Assembly (NCBI GenBank): GCA_018263335.1
Contig: JADFCY010000012.1
Location: 1-56,335 of the forward strand
Direction: 5' to 3'
From: Methanolinea sp.
GTDB taxonomy: Archaea; Halobacteriota; Methanomicrobia; Methanomicrobiales; Methanospirillaceae
Length of the DNA stretch: 56,335 bases
Position numbers and translations under genes: made by a program. How positions within the stretch are numbered: position 1 is the first letter of the stretch; each line of letters opens with the position of its first letter. The notes beneath the pieces were generated by a model. It was not told where the DNA came from and did no database searches. It saw only the letters and a program-made list of their open reading frames with translations. Positions 1 to 7,493 of this stretch are shown here, piece by piece.

Positions 1-2
1 TG

Positions 3-1145
3 GTCTCGGGGATCAGGCGTTGCGGAAAGTCGACGCTCCTCCGGCAGTTCGCGGAGAAGACAGGCGATTTCCTGTATGTAAACCTTGACGACGAACGCTT
101 CTTCGGGTTCGTGCTCGGGGATTTCGAGAACCTCGTGCTGGTGTTCGAGAAACTGTATCCGGGCGTCAGGGTGATGCTGATCGACGAGGTCCAGAATGTC
201 GAACACTGGGAGCGTTTCGTGCGGAGGGTCCATGACGAGGGCTACAAGGTAATCCTTACCGGGTCGAACGCTCACCTCTTGAGTGCTGAGATGGGGACAC
301 GCCTGACAGGGAGATATCTGCAGATCGAACTCTTCCCGTTCTCGTTCCGGGAATACCTGCGGTGCAAAGGGGTGGAGACGGGGAACCTGACGACGCAGAA
401 GAAGGCAGAGATCCTGAACCATTTTGATTCCTACCTGCGGAACGGAGGATTTCCCGAATTCCATACAATTGGGGATGAAGAGGTGCTGAGAAGGACATAC
501 GAGGATATCCTGTTCCGGGATATCGTGGCGCGGTATGGCATCAGGGACGTGAAGATGTTCCGGCAGATGGCCCGCTACCTCTTTTCAAACTTCACGAAGG
601 AGGCGAGTTACCACTCGCTGAAGAATGCGCTGGGGATAAAGTCAGCGATGTCGGTGAGGAGTTATGCACGGTACATGGAGGAGGCATACCTGCTATTCGA
701 GATGTTCAATTACCAGCACTCGCTGAAGAAACAGTATGCGGGGACGAGAAAGTTCTTCGTGGTGGACAACGGGATGAGAAACGCCGTCTCGTTTCGGTTC
801 TCGGGTGACTGGGGGCGGATGCTTGAGAACCTCGTCTTCATCGAGTTGAAAAGGCGCGGGCTTTCCGTGTATTTCTGGCGGGAGGATGTGGAGTGTGACT
901 TTCTTGTTGAGAAGAATGGGAGGATCGTGGAGGCAATCCAGTGTTCCTGTACGATCGGCGAGAACAACAGGGAGAGGGAGATCTCCGGGCTTGTGGCAGC
1001 CATGGACCGCTGGAAGATTGACTCCGGGGTGATCATCACGTATACCCATGAGGAGGAACTGGATTTGCCTTGCGGCAGGAAGGTGCGGCTTATCCCTGCA
1101 TGGAAGTGGCTGACAGGGAACATGCCCCTATCCATGCAACCATGA
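3..1145 (+). CDS. ATP-binding protein, AAA_14/DUF4143 family (5' end outside window)
   Basis: The frame is open from the left edge, so the N-terminus is missing. The first visible codons give GIRRCGKSTLL, a Walker A P-loop. VMLIDEVQN about 55 residues on is Walker B, and TGSNAHLL fits sensor 1. The C-terminal half ends in a DUF4143-like nuclease-fold segment with ENLVFIELKRRG and YFWREDVECDFLVE. Proteins of this build are common, scattered accessory ATPases in archaea; their biological role is unknown. A GTG at 111 is internal because the P-loop lies before it. The gene opens the accessory region at the left of the window. Confidence 0.85.
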   Translation, partial: VSGIRRCGKSTLLRQFAEKTGDFLYVNLDDERFFGFVLGDFENLVLVFEKLYPGVRVMLIDEVQNVEHWERFVRRVHDEGYKVILTGSNAHLLSAEMGTRLTGRYLQIELFPFSFREYLRCKGVETGNLTTQKKAEILNHFDSYLRNGGFPEFHTIGDEEVLRRTYEDILFRDIVARYGIRDVKMFRQMARYLFSNFTKEASYHSLKNALGIKSAMSVRSYARYMEEAYLLFEMFNYQHSLKKQYAGTRKFFVVDNGMRNAVSFRFSGDWGRMLENLVFIELKRRGLSVYFWREDVECDFLVEKNGRIVEAIQCSCTIGENNREREISGLVAAMDRWKIDSGVIITYTHEEELDLPCGRKVRLIPAWKWLTGNMPLSMQP

Positions 1146-1232
1146 ACACCGCCCCTTTTGGTTGCATTTCCCCTACCCCTACCTTTTTCCCTCCCCTCCT
1201 CTAAAACCTCCAAGAAGGAGAACGATTATTGA

Positions 1233-1667
1233 ATGTCCCCCGCCACCACCCGCGAACTCACCCCCACCGAGTTCCCGCTCGCCGAGCAGGTATGGACCCA
1301 CTACCGGGGCCAGAAGGCAGACCCAAAGACCGAACGCATCTTCGGAGTCTTTGAGAACGGAACTCTCGCCGCCACTGCCCGCTGCACCCGCCACAAAGAT
1401 GGCCTCGAGATGGACTGCGTCTTCACCCTGGACGAGTACAGGGGGAAGGGATATGCGAGGGATGCGGTGGAGGCGCTGCTTGCGGTGTGCGGGAAGGAGA
1501 CAATCTACATCCACTCGACGCTTGTGCTGATCAAGTTCTACAGGTCTTTCGGATGGGTGCCCATCGGGGAGAAGGAGATGCCGCAGATGATCAGGGACCG
1601 GTTCATCTTCTGTTTCGGGGAGATGGAGGGGTGCAACGCGATGCCGATGGTAAGGAAGGGGCAGTGA
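1233..1667 (+). CDS. GNAT-family N-acetyltransferase
   Basis: A 144-residue single-domain protein. DEYRGKGYARDAVEALL (about residues 70-86) is the acetyl-CoA-binding motif A of GNAT enzymes (R/Q-x-x-G-x-G/A), and FYRSFGWVPIGEKE fits motif B. Substrate is not predictable. An AAGGAG Shine-Dalgarno lies about 12 bases before the ATG at 1233. The last 72 bases recur, 65 of 72 identical by eye, at 2494-2565, so a second copy once existed downstream. Confidence 0.75.
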   Translation: MSPATTRELTPTEFPLAEQVWTHYRGQKADPKTERIFGVFENGTLAATARCTRHKDGLEMDCVFTLDEYRGKGYARDAVEALLAVCGKETIYIHSTLVLIKFYRSFGWVPIGEKEMPQMIRDRFIFCFGEMEGCNAMPMVRKGQ

Positions 1668-1837
1668 GCGGAGCGGGTGGAAAGAGATGCTCTCTCTTTA
1701 TCAAAGATGATTTTGTTTCGCTTTTTTGAGAATGTGGGCGCATCACACAGACCGAATGGTAATTTTCCTGGCTGATACTATCAGATGGAAAAGGAAACGT
1801 GGAGAATGTATAAAAAGCGAAAGGTATGGGGTGATAA

Positions 1838-1884
1838 TTGTGCCAATTTAGCACATTTTGGTAAATATGCACATATTTTAATAC
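1838..1884 (+). promoter_or_regulatory. Promoter/operator of the toxin-antitoxin pair
   Basis: This AT-rich stretch holds the inverted repeat TGTGC-N7-GCACA (1839-1855), another GCACAT at 1869-1874 and a TATA-like ACATATTTTAATAC (1871-1884). The TATA sits about 28 bases before the ATG at 1906, so the message would be nearly leaderless. The repeat just upstream of TATA fits an autoregulatory antitoxin operator; that part is inference. Confidence 0.5.
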
Positions 1885-1905
1885 TGCGCTGTCTCAAGTA
1901 TAGGT

Positions 1906-2136
1906 ATGTCTTCCAGTATGAGTGGAATCGATAGTAAAATCAAACGCATTCCCGTGAAAGAGACGACCTGGAGGAATTTGCACGAACTGAAAGAAGCCGG
2001 CCAGAGTTATGATGATCTTCTTACAAGGATGATCCAGCGCGAGCAGGACTGGCGAGACTGGAAAATGATCGCCGAGATTGACAGGACCGGCGAATATGTA
2101 GCATTTGACCCGGACGAGATATTGAAGGAAGATTGA
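1906..2136 (+). CDS. Antitoxin of a RelE/ParE-type pair (DUF7557-like)
   Basis: A 76-residue protein. Its N-terminal KIKRIPVKETTWRNLHELK followed by GQSYDDLLTRMI is typical of short archaeal antitoxins that begin with a DNA-binding ribbon-helix-helix-like segment. The C-terminal tail (EIDRTGEYVAFDPDEILKED) would bind the toxin. It lies 21 bases before a RelE-like toxin gene, the normal antitoxin-first order. The start at 1906 follows a TATA element at the spacing of a near-leaderless message; ATG 1918 is an alternative. A degenerate relative lies at 2611-2766. Confidence 0.75.
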   Translation: MSSSMSGIDSKIKRIPVKETTWRNLHELKEAGQSYDDLLTRMIQREQDWRDWKMIAEIDRTGEYVAFDPDEILKED

Positions 2137-2157
2137 AAGGACCGGGGAGCGGAGTGC

Positions 2158-2439
2158 GTGTTTGCAATTGTTATTGAGAGGAGAGCACATGACTATCTTA
2201 TAAGGCTCCCTCACAAAACCCGTCGTATAATCGTAGAAAAGATCCTTGATCTCGGGAAAGATCCGTTTCCTGGGGGGAACAAGGAAAAACTTGACTATCC
2301 GGATCCTCCTGTACTGTATCGCCTCCATGTCAGCAGGGCGTTCACCATTTTTTATATGATTGATCACAAAGAGAAAATCGTAAAGATCAACAAAATCATG
2401 ACGATCGAGAAAGCCCACAAAGAATATTTTCGCAGGTAA
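2158..2439 (+). CDS. RelE/ParE-superfamily toxin
   Basis: A 93-residue protein with the RelE-like arrangement: an N-terminal strand (FAIVIERRAHDYLIRLP), a helix (KTRRIIVEKILDL), then strand-rich YRLHVSRAFTIFYMIDHKEKIVKINKIM and a basic C-terminus (KEYFRR). RelE toxins cleave mRNA on the ribosome, whereas ParE relatives act on gyrase; the sequence does not decide between them. The start is a GTG with GGAG a few bases before it. It looks intact, unlike the other toxins in this region, and is presumably co-transcribed with the antitoxin before it. Confidence 0.75.
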   Translation: MFAIVIERRAHDYLIRLPHKTRRIIVEKILDLGKDPFPGGNKEKLDYPDPPVLYRLHVSRAFTIFYMIDHKEKIVKINKIMTIEKAHKEYFRR

Positions 2440-2493
2440 TACTCAATTTTGAACAATAAGGTCTGAACCTTCTTTATTCCGATATTCCCCCGC

Positions 2494-2565
2494 GACCGAT
2501 TCATCTTCTGCTTCGGGGAGATGGAGGGGTGCAACGCGGTACCGATGGTGCGGAAGGGGCGGTGA
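2494..2565 (+). pseudogene. Remnant of a second GNAT acetyltransferase 3' end
   Basis: These 72 bases match the last 72 bases of the acetyltransferase gene (1596-1667) with seven differences and no gaps, including the TGA stop. The rest of the gene is absent. Together with the antitoxin relic downstream it marks an old duplication of the acetyltransferase-antitoxin block. Confidence 0.8.
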
Positions 2566-2610
2566 GTGGATAGGGAGAGGGAAATAAAGGGGGGCAGTTC
2601 AACCATAGTG

Positions 2611-2766
2611 ATGAGCGTGAATCAGATAGATACGAGTGATGGCAAAAGGCGTGACGGAATGACCCAGCGCGAGCGGGACTGGCGGGACTAGGAGATAATC
2701 GCCCGGATTGACAGGAGCGGCGAGTTTGTCGCATTTGACCCGGCTGATATCCTGCGGGATGATTGA
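2611..2766 (+). pseudogene. Degenerate antitoxin copy with in-frame TAG
   Basis: From ATG 2659 the 108 bases to the TGA at 2764 align without gaps to the last 108 bases of the antitoxin gene (2029-2136). The encoded tail is ARIDRSGEFVAFDPADILRDD against AEIDRTGEYVAFDPDEILKED. The Trp codon after WRD has become TAG (2689-2691). The reading frame continues upstream to ATG 2611 with a short unrelated-looking lead, so the middle of the gene is also missing. No toxin gene follows. Confidence 0.8.
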
Positions 2767-2860
2767 TTGCATCCTGCCATGTCCCACGGGATACCATTAT
2801 GTGTTCTACAGGATGAACAGGAATTGGACGAGGTGATGGGATATCGACGTATATGATCTT

Positions 2861-3133
2861 TTGAAAGAGAATAGACGGGAAATCCTGAAGATTGCATCAC
2901 GGTATGGTGCAATGGATATCCGGCTGTTCGGATCAGTTGCAAAAAGGAGTGCCACCGAAACAAGCGATATAGATTTCCTTGTCACGCTGGAACCCGGCCG
3001 GACCCTTTTCGATCTCGGTGGGCTTGCATACGAGCTGGAGCAACTCCTCGGAAGGCATGTAGATGTCGCTACCCGGCCAATCCTCCGTAAGGAAGTGCGG
3101 GAGAGGGTAGAGAAGGAAGCAATCCCATTATGA
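2861..3133 (+). CDS. Minimal nucleotidyltransferase (MNT) antitoxin
   Basis: About 90 residues. RLFGSVAKRSATETSDIDFLV is the nucleotidyltransferase signature G-S-x10-D-x-D. In the MntA/HepT systems this protein AMPylates and silences its HEPN toxin. The usual N-terminal lead (DIDVYDLLKENRREIL) is readable upstream of 2861, but no ATG or GTG is in frame before the stop at 2834. The start is therefore the TTG at 2861, or the original start has been lost. The last bases overlap the HEPN gene (ATGA). Confidence 0.7.
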   Translation: MKENRREILKIASRYGAMDIRLFGSVAKRSATETSDIDFLVTLEPGRTLFDLGGLAYELEQLLGRHVDVATRPILRKEVRERVEKEAIPL

Positions 3134-3477
3134 GAGACGATTCGCTTCGCTTCCAGGATATTCGGAATGCAATTGAGAATATTGAGAAGTATAGCAAATG
3201 CTCCAGGCAGGAGTTCATGCAGGATGAACTGGTGCAGGTTTGGGGAGTTCATCATCTCCAGATGATCGGCGAAGCGGCAAGGGGGATCTCTTCGGAATCG
3301 CGTGAGAAGTTACCGTAGATTCCCTGGCCAAAGATTATTGGTCTTCGGAATATTCTTGTCCATCATTATTTTTCAATCGATCCTGAAGAGATATGGCGTG
3401 TCCTGGAAGTGGACATTCCGAAACTGAAAGCAGATTTGGAGAAGGCGCCCGGTCCCGCAAGTAATAAGGATAGATGA
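3130..3477 (+). pseudogene. HEPN-domain toxin (DUF86/HepT-like), nonsense-interrupted
   Basis: The reading starts MRDDSLRFQDIRNAIENIEKY, typical for HepT, and stops at TAG 3316-3318 after REKLP. The same frame then continues IPWPKIIGLRNILVHHYF to a TGA at 3475, and that part carries the catalytic R-x4-H motif (RNILVH). The truncated product would lack the active site, so the toxin is probably dead unless the TAG is read through. It overlaps the MNT gene by four bases, as an intact pair would. Confidence 0.8.
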
Positions 3478-3586
3478 TCTTACTTGTTTGACCCTGAATC
3501 TGCTCGCATTCACCCAACGTTCAGGAATATCAACTTTTGAATGACCCAAGTAAGAACGGTGAGTTGAGCTTCCCGCACACGGCAGT

Positions 3587-4822
3587 TCAGAGGATCTCTT
3601 TGAGCCGCCTCTCCGCGGTCTCGCAGTACTTCTGCGAGATGTCGATCCCGAGGTAACTCCGGTTCAGCTTCTTTGCGGCAACGCAGGTGGTGCCGGCGCC
3701 GTTGAAGGGGTCGAGGACCACATCTCCCTCGAAGCTGAAGAGCTTCAGCGCACGCATCACCAGTTCTTCGGGGAACATCGCGGGGTGGTCGAAGCGTGCC
3801 ATCTGCTTCTCGGGCGCGATCGACCACTTCGCCACCACCCACTTCTTGAACTCGTCTGCGGTGATATCGGCATTCTCCCGCGACCCCTCCTTCTTTAAGT
3901 CGCCCTTGGCAAAGACCTCCAGAAACTCCCAGGTGTACTTGAGGTAGGGGTTGCCCGGGCTCTTCCAGCTGCCCCAGGCGGTGTACTTGCAGTTGTAGTT
4001 ATTCTTCTCCCAGAGGATCTCTCCCTTCCAGATGAGCTTCTTTTCCATGAAGTGGTGGGAGATTACGTGGTGGCTCGGGATGTAGTCTGAGAAGAGCGGC
4101 TGGATGTTCACGATGATCCGGCCGCCATACTTCAGGACGCGGATGCACTCGTCAAAGACGGAGAAGAGCTTCTTAAAATACCGTTCCCAGTCGATACCGT
4201 CCTCTGTAGTGTCGTACCCGAGCCCGAAGTTGTAGGGCGGCGAGGTGAAGACGAGGTCGATGCAGTTTTGGGGGAGCGCCCGGAGCACCTCTTCGCTGTC
4301 GCCGGTGATGACCGCGTTCCTGAACTCTTCTGGCAGCGCATTCTCCTCTCTCTCGAACCCGTGGCCGAGTGCATAGTACCACGACCCGCGTGCCTTCACC
4401 TTGCGCTCCCGGCCAGCCACCTTCCGTTCCCGGTTGAAGGTCGCATAGATGCGCTTCCTCCCCCGGATCCCGTAGCTTCTGACCGCGTCGATCCGGCTGA
4501 AGAGGTCCCCGAACACCTGGTGCATGCGGGGGGAGGCGCCCCCCTGCTCTCCAAGGCCGCCGAAGAGATCGAGGACAGTGCTCCTGAATGCCCCTGGGTC
4601 GAGGGACCGGACGTAGAAACGGAGGCTCTCTTCATCAACCTCGAAGAAGAACCCGTTCTTTCCCGAAGTGCGGCCGATTTCCCCGACGAGTTCCTGTTCG
4701 GGCCCGGTGAGGGGGGAATCGAGCGGGATCGCGATCAGGAGAGAGTCCGCCTTCTCTTCAGGGGTGCGAAAGTCCCTTGTTCCCTCCGGCATATCAGATG
4801 GCACCTTTCCCCCCCGCCTCAT
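3587..4822 (-). CDS. Site-specific DNA methyltransferase, beta class (orphan)
   Basis: A 411-residue protein. TSPPYNFGLGYD (about residue 195) is catalytic motif IV (SPPY), and LDPFNGAGTTCVAAKKLNRSYLGIDIS near the C-terminus is the SAM-binding motif I with F-x-G-x-G. Motif IV before motif I defines the beta class of N4-cytosine or N6-adenine methyltransferases. The first 150 residues are not recognised and may help recognition. No restriction endonuclease lies on either side, so it is an orphan methylase or a remnant of a restriction-modification system. The start is ATG 4822; ATG 4792 is also possible. Confidence 0.85.
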   Translation of the reverse strand: MRRGGKVPSDMPEGTRDFRTPEEKADSLLIAIPLDSPLTGPEQELVGEIGRTSGKNGFFFEVDEESLRFYVRSLDPGAFRSTVLDLFGGLGEQGGASPRMHQVFGDLFSRIDAVRSYGIRGRKRIYATFNRERKVAGRERKVKARGSWYYALGHGFEREENALPEEFRNAVITGDSEEVLRALPQNCIDLVFTSPPYNFGLGYDTTEDGIDWERYFKKLFSVFDECIRVLKYGGRIIVNIQPLFSDYIPSHHVISHHFMEKKLIWKGEILWEKNNYNCKYTAWGSWKSPGNPYLKYTWEFLEVFAKGDLKKEGSRENADITADEFKKWVVAKWSIAPEKQMARFDHPAMFPEELVMRALKLFSFEGDVVLDPFNGAGTTCVAAKKLNRSYLGIDISQKYCETAERRLKEIL

Positions 4823-5125
4823 CAGGGGAGAGCCGCCCTGTCGTCACGCTGGCAGACTCCTGCCGGGGGCCCAGATGAGGTCTTCGGCCGGTCCCGCACC
4901 CCGGCTGCCCGGCGAGAGGAATGGGGTGGCAACCCCGCATGGTTCATCGAGAGAGGTTGGACCTGCAAAAGAGAAATACCTGCAGGTTTCGTGATGAGCG
5001 AAGAGACCGTCCCCGCCTTTTACCCAAGTCTCGCAGAATCGCTTCGAGCCTGGACAGGGGCCTCCCGGCAGGTTTCTGCGCGCCCTGGGAAATTTTTTCC
5101 CAACACGTGACAAGACGAAAGAACC
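4823..5125. other. Intergenic region between divergent methyltransferase genes
   Basis: About 300 bases separate the DNA methyltransferase start from the methyltransferase pseudogene. No credible gene is present. The only clear structure is the inverted repeat at 5086-5102. Confidence 0.5.
5086..5102. repeat. Inverted repeat TGGGAAA-TTT-TTTCCCA
   Basis: Perfect 7-base arms around a 3-base centre, 24 bases before the ATG at 5126. It could be an operator of the downstream methyltransferase pseudogene or a small hairpin. Confidence 0.6.
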
Positions 5126-5925
5126 ATGCAGTGCATCACGTTCGACCGCTACATCGAGGCATCCAGGGTGCTTGAGAATTACTCTGTCGAGTACCCCTTC
5201 ATGCGCGACCACCTCCTCGGCGTCATCGAAGAGTGTTTCCCGGGAGATCTCTCCATGCTCGATATCGGCGCCGGGACGGGAAAATTCGCGAGGTCATTTC
5301 TTGAACGGTGCAGGGTTCCCGTCCGCGGCGATACCGCGATCGAACCGTCGAAGAACCACGTCGCGCAGATCCGGGAGAACCTGGACGGCATCCCGGTGGA
5401 AAAAGAGATCATTTGCGACCATTTCACTCCCGCGACTGTCGTTTTGGAGATCGTTCGACCTCGTCCTGCTCTCCCACTGCACCTACTGCTTCCTGCCCGA
5501 CCCCGAACCGTACCTCCTGCATGCCCTTGACCTGGTGGACAAACGCGGCGTGGCGGTCATCTACCACGGCAGCCCGACGAACTTCTGCTCAATCCTGAAC
5601 CTCCAGTTCGAAGAGATCCTTCCCTCCGAGCGGGTCACTGATCCCACCTTCACCAGCTGGGAGGTGCGGGACATCCTCGAGAAACACCGCATCCCCCACG
5701 AGGTGTCCTTTCTCCCCGGTGCATTGGAAGCAAAAGAGATCTTCCACGCCGGGCAACGAACACCTCCTCGACGAGCTGATCACGTTCTCTCTCATGGTGG
5801 AATCAGGCTCCCTTCCCCAAAAGGTCCTCGGGAGGGCCAGAGAATTTTTAAGGGCGATTGCATGCCCCGGCAGGAAAGGCCCGGTCCTGAACCTCGGGGT
5901 AGACGCGATCACGGTGTGCAGGTGA
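5126..5925 (+). pseudogene. Class I SAM-dependent methyltransferase with two frameshifts
   Basis: The first frame (from 5126) gives FDRYIEASRVLENYSVEYPF and the SAM motif MLDIGAGTGKFA. Near 5440 the meaningful reading moves to another frame (SFDLVLLSHCTYCFLPDPEP to GALEAKEIFHAG). Near 5745 it moves again (NEHLLDELITFSLMVESGS to the TGA at 5925). Joined, they make one methyltransferase of about 265 residues of the type that follows motif I with DLVLLSHCTY. Two shifts point to real decay rather than a single sequencing error. Substrate unknown. Confidence 0.75.
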
Positions 5926-5928
5926 CAT

Positions 5929-5960
5929 GTTTAATCCAGAACTTAATCCCGACATTAAAC
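5929..5960 (+). promoter_or_regulatory. Inverted repeat GTTTAAT...ATTAAAC before second toxin-antitoxin pair
   Basis: Seven-base perfect arms (5929-5935 and 5954-5960) with 18 bases between, 42 bases before the antitoxin ATG. A-T rich and well placed for a promoter and an antitoxin-binding operator; function inferred. Confidence 0.45.
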
Positions 5961-6002
5961 TAGTGCAAAGAAAGAAAAAGATGGAATTGAATACACACTG
6001 TC

Positions 6003-6224
6003 ATGTCAACGGATGTCACCCTGCAGGAGATATACCGGGAAATCAAGCAAATCCGTAAAGAAATGATTCGGCGCGAAGATCTTGATGAACTGGTTGATAC
6101 GATAGAATTGATGAGCAGTCCCGAAAGGATGGAGATGATACGCAAGAGTGAAGAAGATATCAGAATGGGAAGGGTGAAAGAGGTCTCGACAGTTGAAGAC
6201 CTCCTTACCGAGTCATCCCTATGA
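6003..6224 (+). CDS. Small antitoxin-like protein
   Basis: A 73-residue, highly charged, helical protein (TLQEIYREIKQIRKEMIRREDLDELVDTIELM then PERMEMIRKSEEDIRMGRVKEVSTVEDLL). The C-terminal EDIRxGRVKEVSTVEDLL pattern is frequent in RelB-like archaeal antitoxins. Its stop overlaps the ATG of a RelE-like gene (ATGA), the expected toxin-antitoxin arrangement. The family is not certain. Confidence 0.65.
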   Translation: MSTDVTLQEIYREIKQIRKEMIRREDLDELVDTIELMSSPERMEMIRKSEEDIRMGRVKEVSTVEDLLTESSL

Positions 6225-6494
6225 ATTGGACATTAAAGAGAACAGATACATTTCTGGCATCTTTTTCGAATTTCAGGGGATAATCCGGTTATCCTTAAAG
6301 AGCTCGAAAAGAAGCTCAGGAGATTAAAAGAGGATCCATTTCATGTGGGAGGGTGGCTCCATGGAACTCTACACGGAAAGCGGGCAACCAGAATTGCTCA
6401 TAAAAATCGCCTGATTTTCTCTGTTGACGAGCAATCGCATACTGTGTATCTCATTCTTTTCGACCACCGTGAGGATGTATATCGCAGAAAGTAA
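6221..6494 (+). pseudogene. RelE/ParE-like toxin with a frameshift
   Basis: Translation from ATG 6221 gives MNWTLKRTDTFLASFSNFRG and stops at TAA 6281-6283. From about 6275 another frame continues the protein: GDNPVILKELEKKLRRLKED, HGTLHGKRATRIAHKNRLIFSV, YLILFDHREDVYRRK, stop TAA 6492-6494. Joined, this is a RelE-type toxin of about 90 residues ending in the usual basic tail. One base has been gained or lost in the AGGGG tract, and the antitoxin remains intact. Confidence 0.75.
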
Positions 6495-6616
6495 TGTACT
6501 GGTGGCTCCAATTTTCTTTTGAACCTTTCATATCCGTTCCGAAAAGCATAGACCAGCGTCTTCGATGGGCGAGAGAGACATTCTTCCGTTAGGAATAATC
6601 CGGCCTCCCTCATCTT

Positions 6617-7138
6617 CTACTGCTGTTCATGGAACATGCAGTATCCGCCCGTATCCCTTACTACTACCGGCCGTTTTTCGAGCAGGTTCATGGCCTTTGC
6701 AAGTTTCGCCTTCAGCCGGAGGTTCTCCACTTCGAGGCGCCGGACCCTCCGGTGGAGGGGTTCGCGTCCCCTCGCCCCGCAGAGGCTCTCGATGTAGTGT
6801 TTCAGGAAACGGTCGGCCCGGTTCTCCCTCCGGGGGATCCAATGGATCTCGACCTTCAGGTGCCTGCTCGCGATGAGGTCCTCGATCTGTGCCTTCTTCC
6901 GGAGATAGGTCCCGGGACGCCTGGGATTTTTCGCGGAGAGGTGCCAGACCACCACCTGGCTGTCGGTGTATATCCGGGCGTGGGCCCGGGGAGGGAGGTT
7001 CTCGAGCGCCAGGATGACCGCGTTGAACTCCGCGTCGTTGTTGGACGCCCCCCGCTCGTACGTAAAGAAGACCTCCTCTCCGGGAAAGAGCGCGATGCTG
7101 TGCCCATCGCCGCTCCCGTCCACCATGATCTCGAACAT
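6617..7138 (-). CDS. RNase H-like protein with C-terminal coiled coil
   Basis: About 173 residues from ATG 7138. The four carboxylates of RNase HI are visible: FEIMVDGSGDG, NNDAEFNAVILALE, IYTDSQVVVWHLS and RRENRADRFLKHYIE. RNase HI cuts RNA in RNA-DNA hybrids. The C-terminus has a leucine-rich helix (RRLEVENLRLKAKLAKAMNLLE) that could mediate oligomerisation. The frame stays open upstream to 7540. A TATA at 7361-7370 could instead support ATG 7330 and a 64-residue extension, but that stretch has atypical codon use and no recognisable fold. Confidence 0.7.
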   Translation of the reverse strand: MFEIMVDGSGDGHSIALFPGEEVFFTYERGASNNDAEFNAVILALENLPPRAHARIYTDSQVVVWHLSAKNPRRPGTYLRKKAQIEDLIASRHLKVEIHWIPRRENRADRFLKHYIESLCGARGREPLHRRVRRLEVENLRLKAKLAKAMNLLEKRPVVVRDTGGYCMFHEQQ

Positions 7139-7493
7139 TGCGTTCCGCCGGGAGGGACAGTCCTTTGCAGGTACCATGGAGGATAAATCCGCGGCCGCCG
7201 GCTCTTCCGGGGCGGGGAAAAAGAGAATACTCTGCGGCTCAACAGCTAAAAGGACCGCGCAGCAAGGGAAGGGAGGTTCACCCGCGGGGTGAAGGGCAGT
7301 ACCGCCGGGATCAGCGCGTTCCTCGCTCATTCCCACCTGGAAGAGTGGTTGCACTCTCGCAGTATTTAAACATTTTCCTTGTCGTTTGGCTTTTTGCCCG
7401 GGTTTCACCAGTAATTTTCCAATCCACGCAAATAAAAAAGAGAAAAAAATATTCTGCGAAATATTCAAAATAACGGTCCTCTGTCCGTGTGTC
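7139..7493. other. Leader/promoter region between hisG and the RNase H-like gene
   Basis: About 355 bases. It holds a TATA-like AGTATTTAAA (7361-7370, read on the minus strand as TTTAAATACT) and an A-rich block at 7430-7456 that is T-rich on the minus strand after hisG. No independent gene is seen. Confidence 0.45.
7430..7456 (-). terminator. T-rich terminator after hisG
   Basis: On the minus strand this reads as two oligo-T runs (T7 and T6) about 40-60 bases after the hisG stop, the usual form of archaeal transcription terminators. Confidence 0.5.

Noticed and set aside
2689-3318. In-frame TAG codons as pyrrolysine sites
   Set aside because: Both TAGs lie in toxin-antitoxin relics that show other damage; no pyl gene is in the window and Methanomicrobiales are not known for pyrrolysine use.
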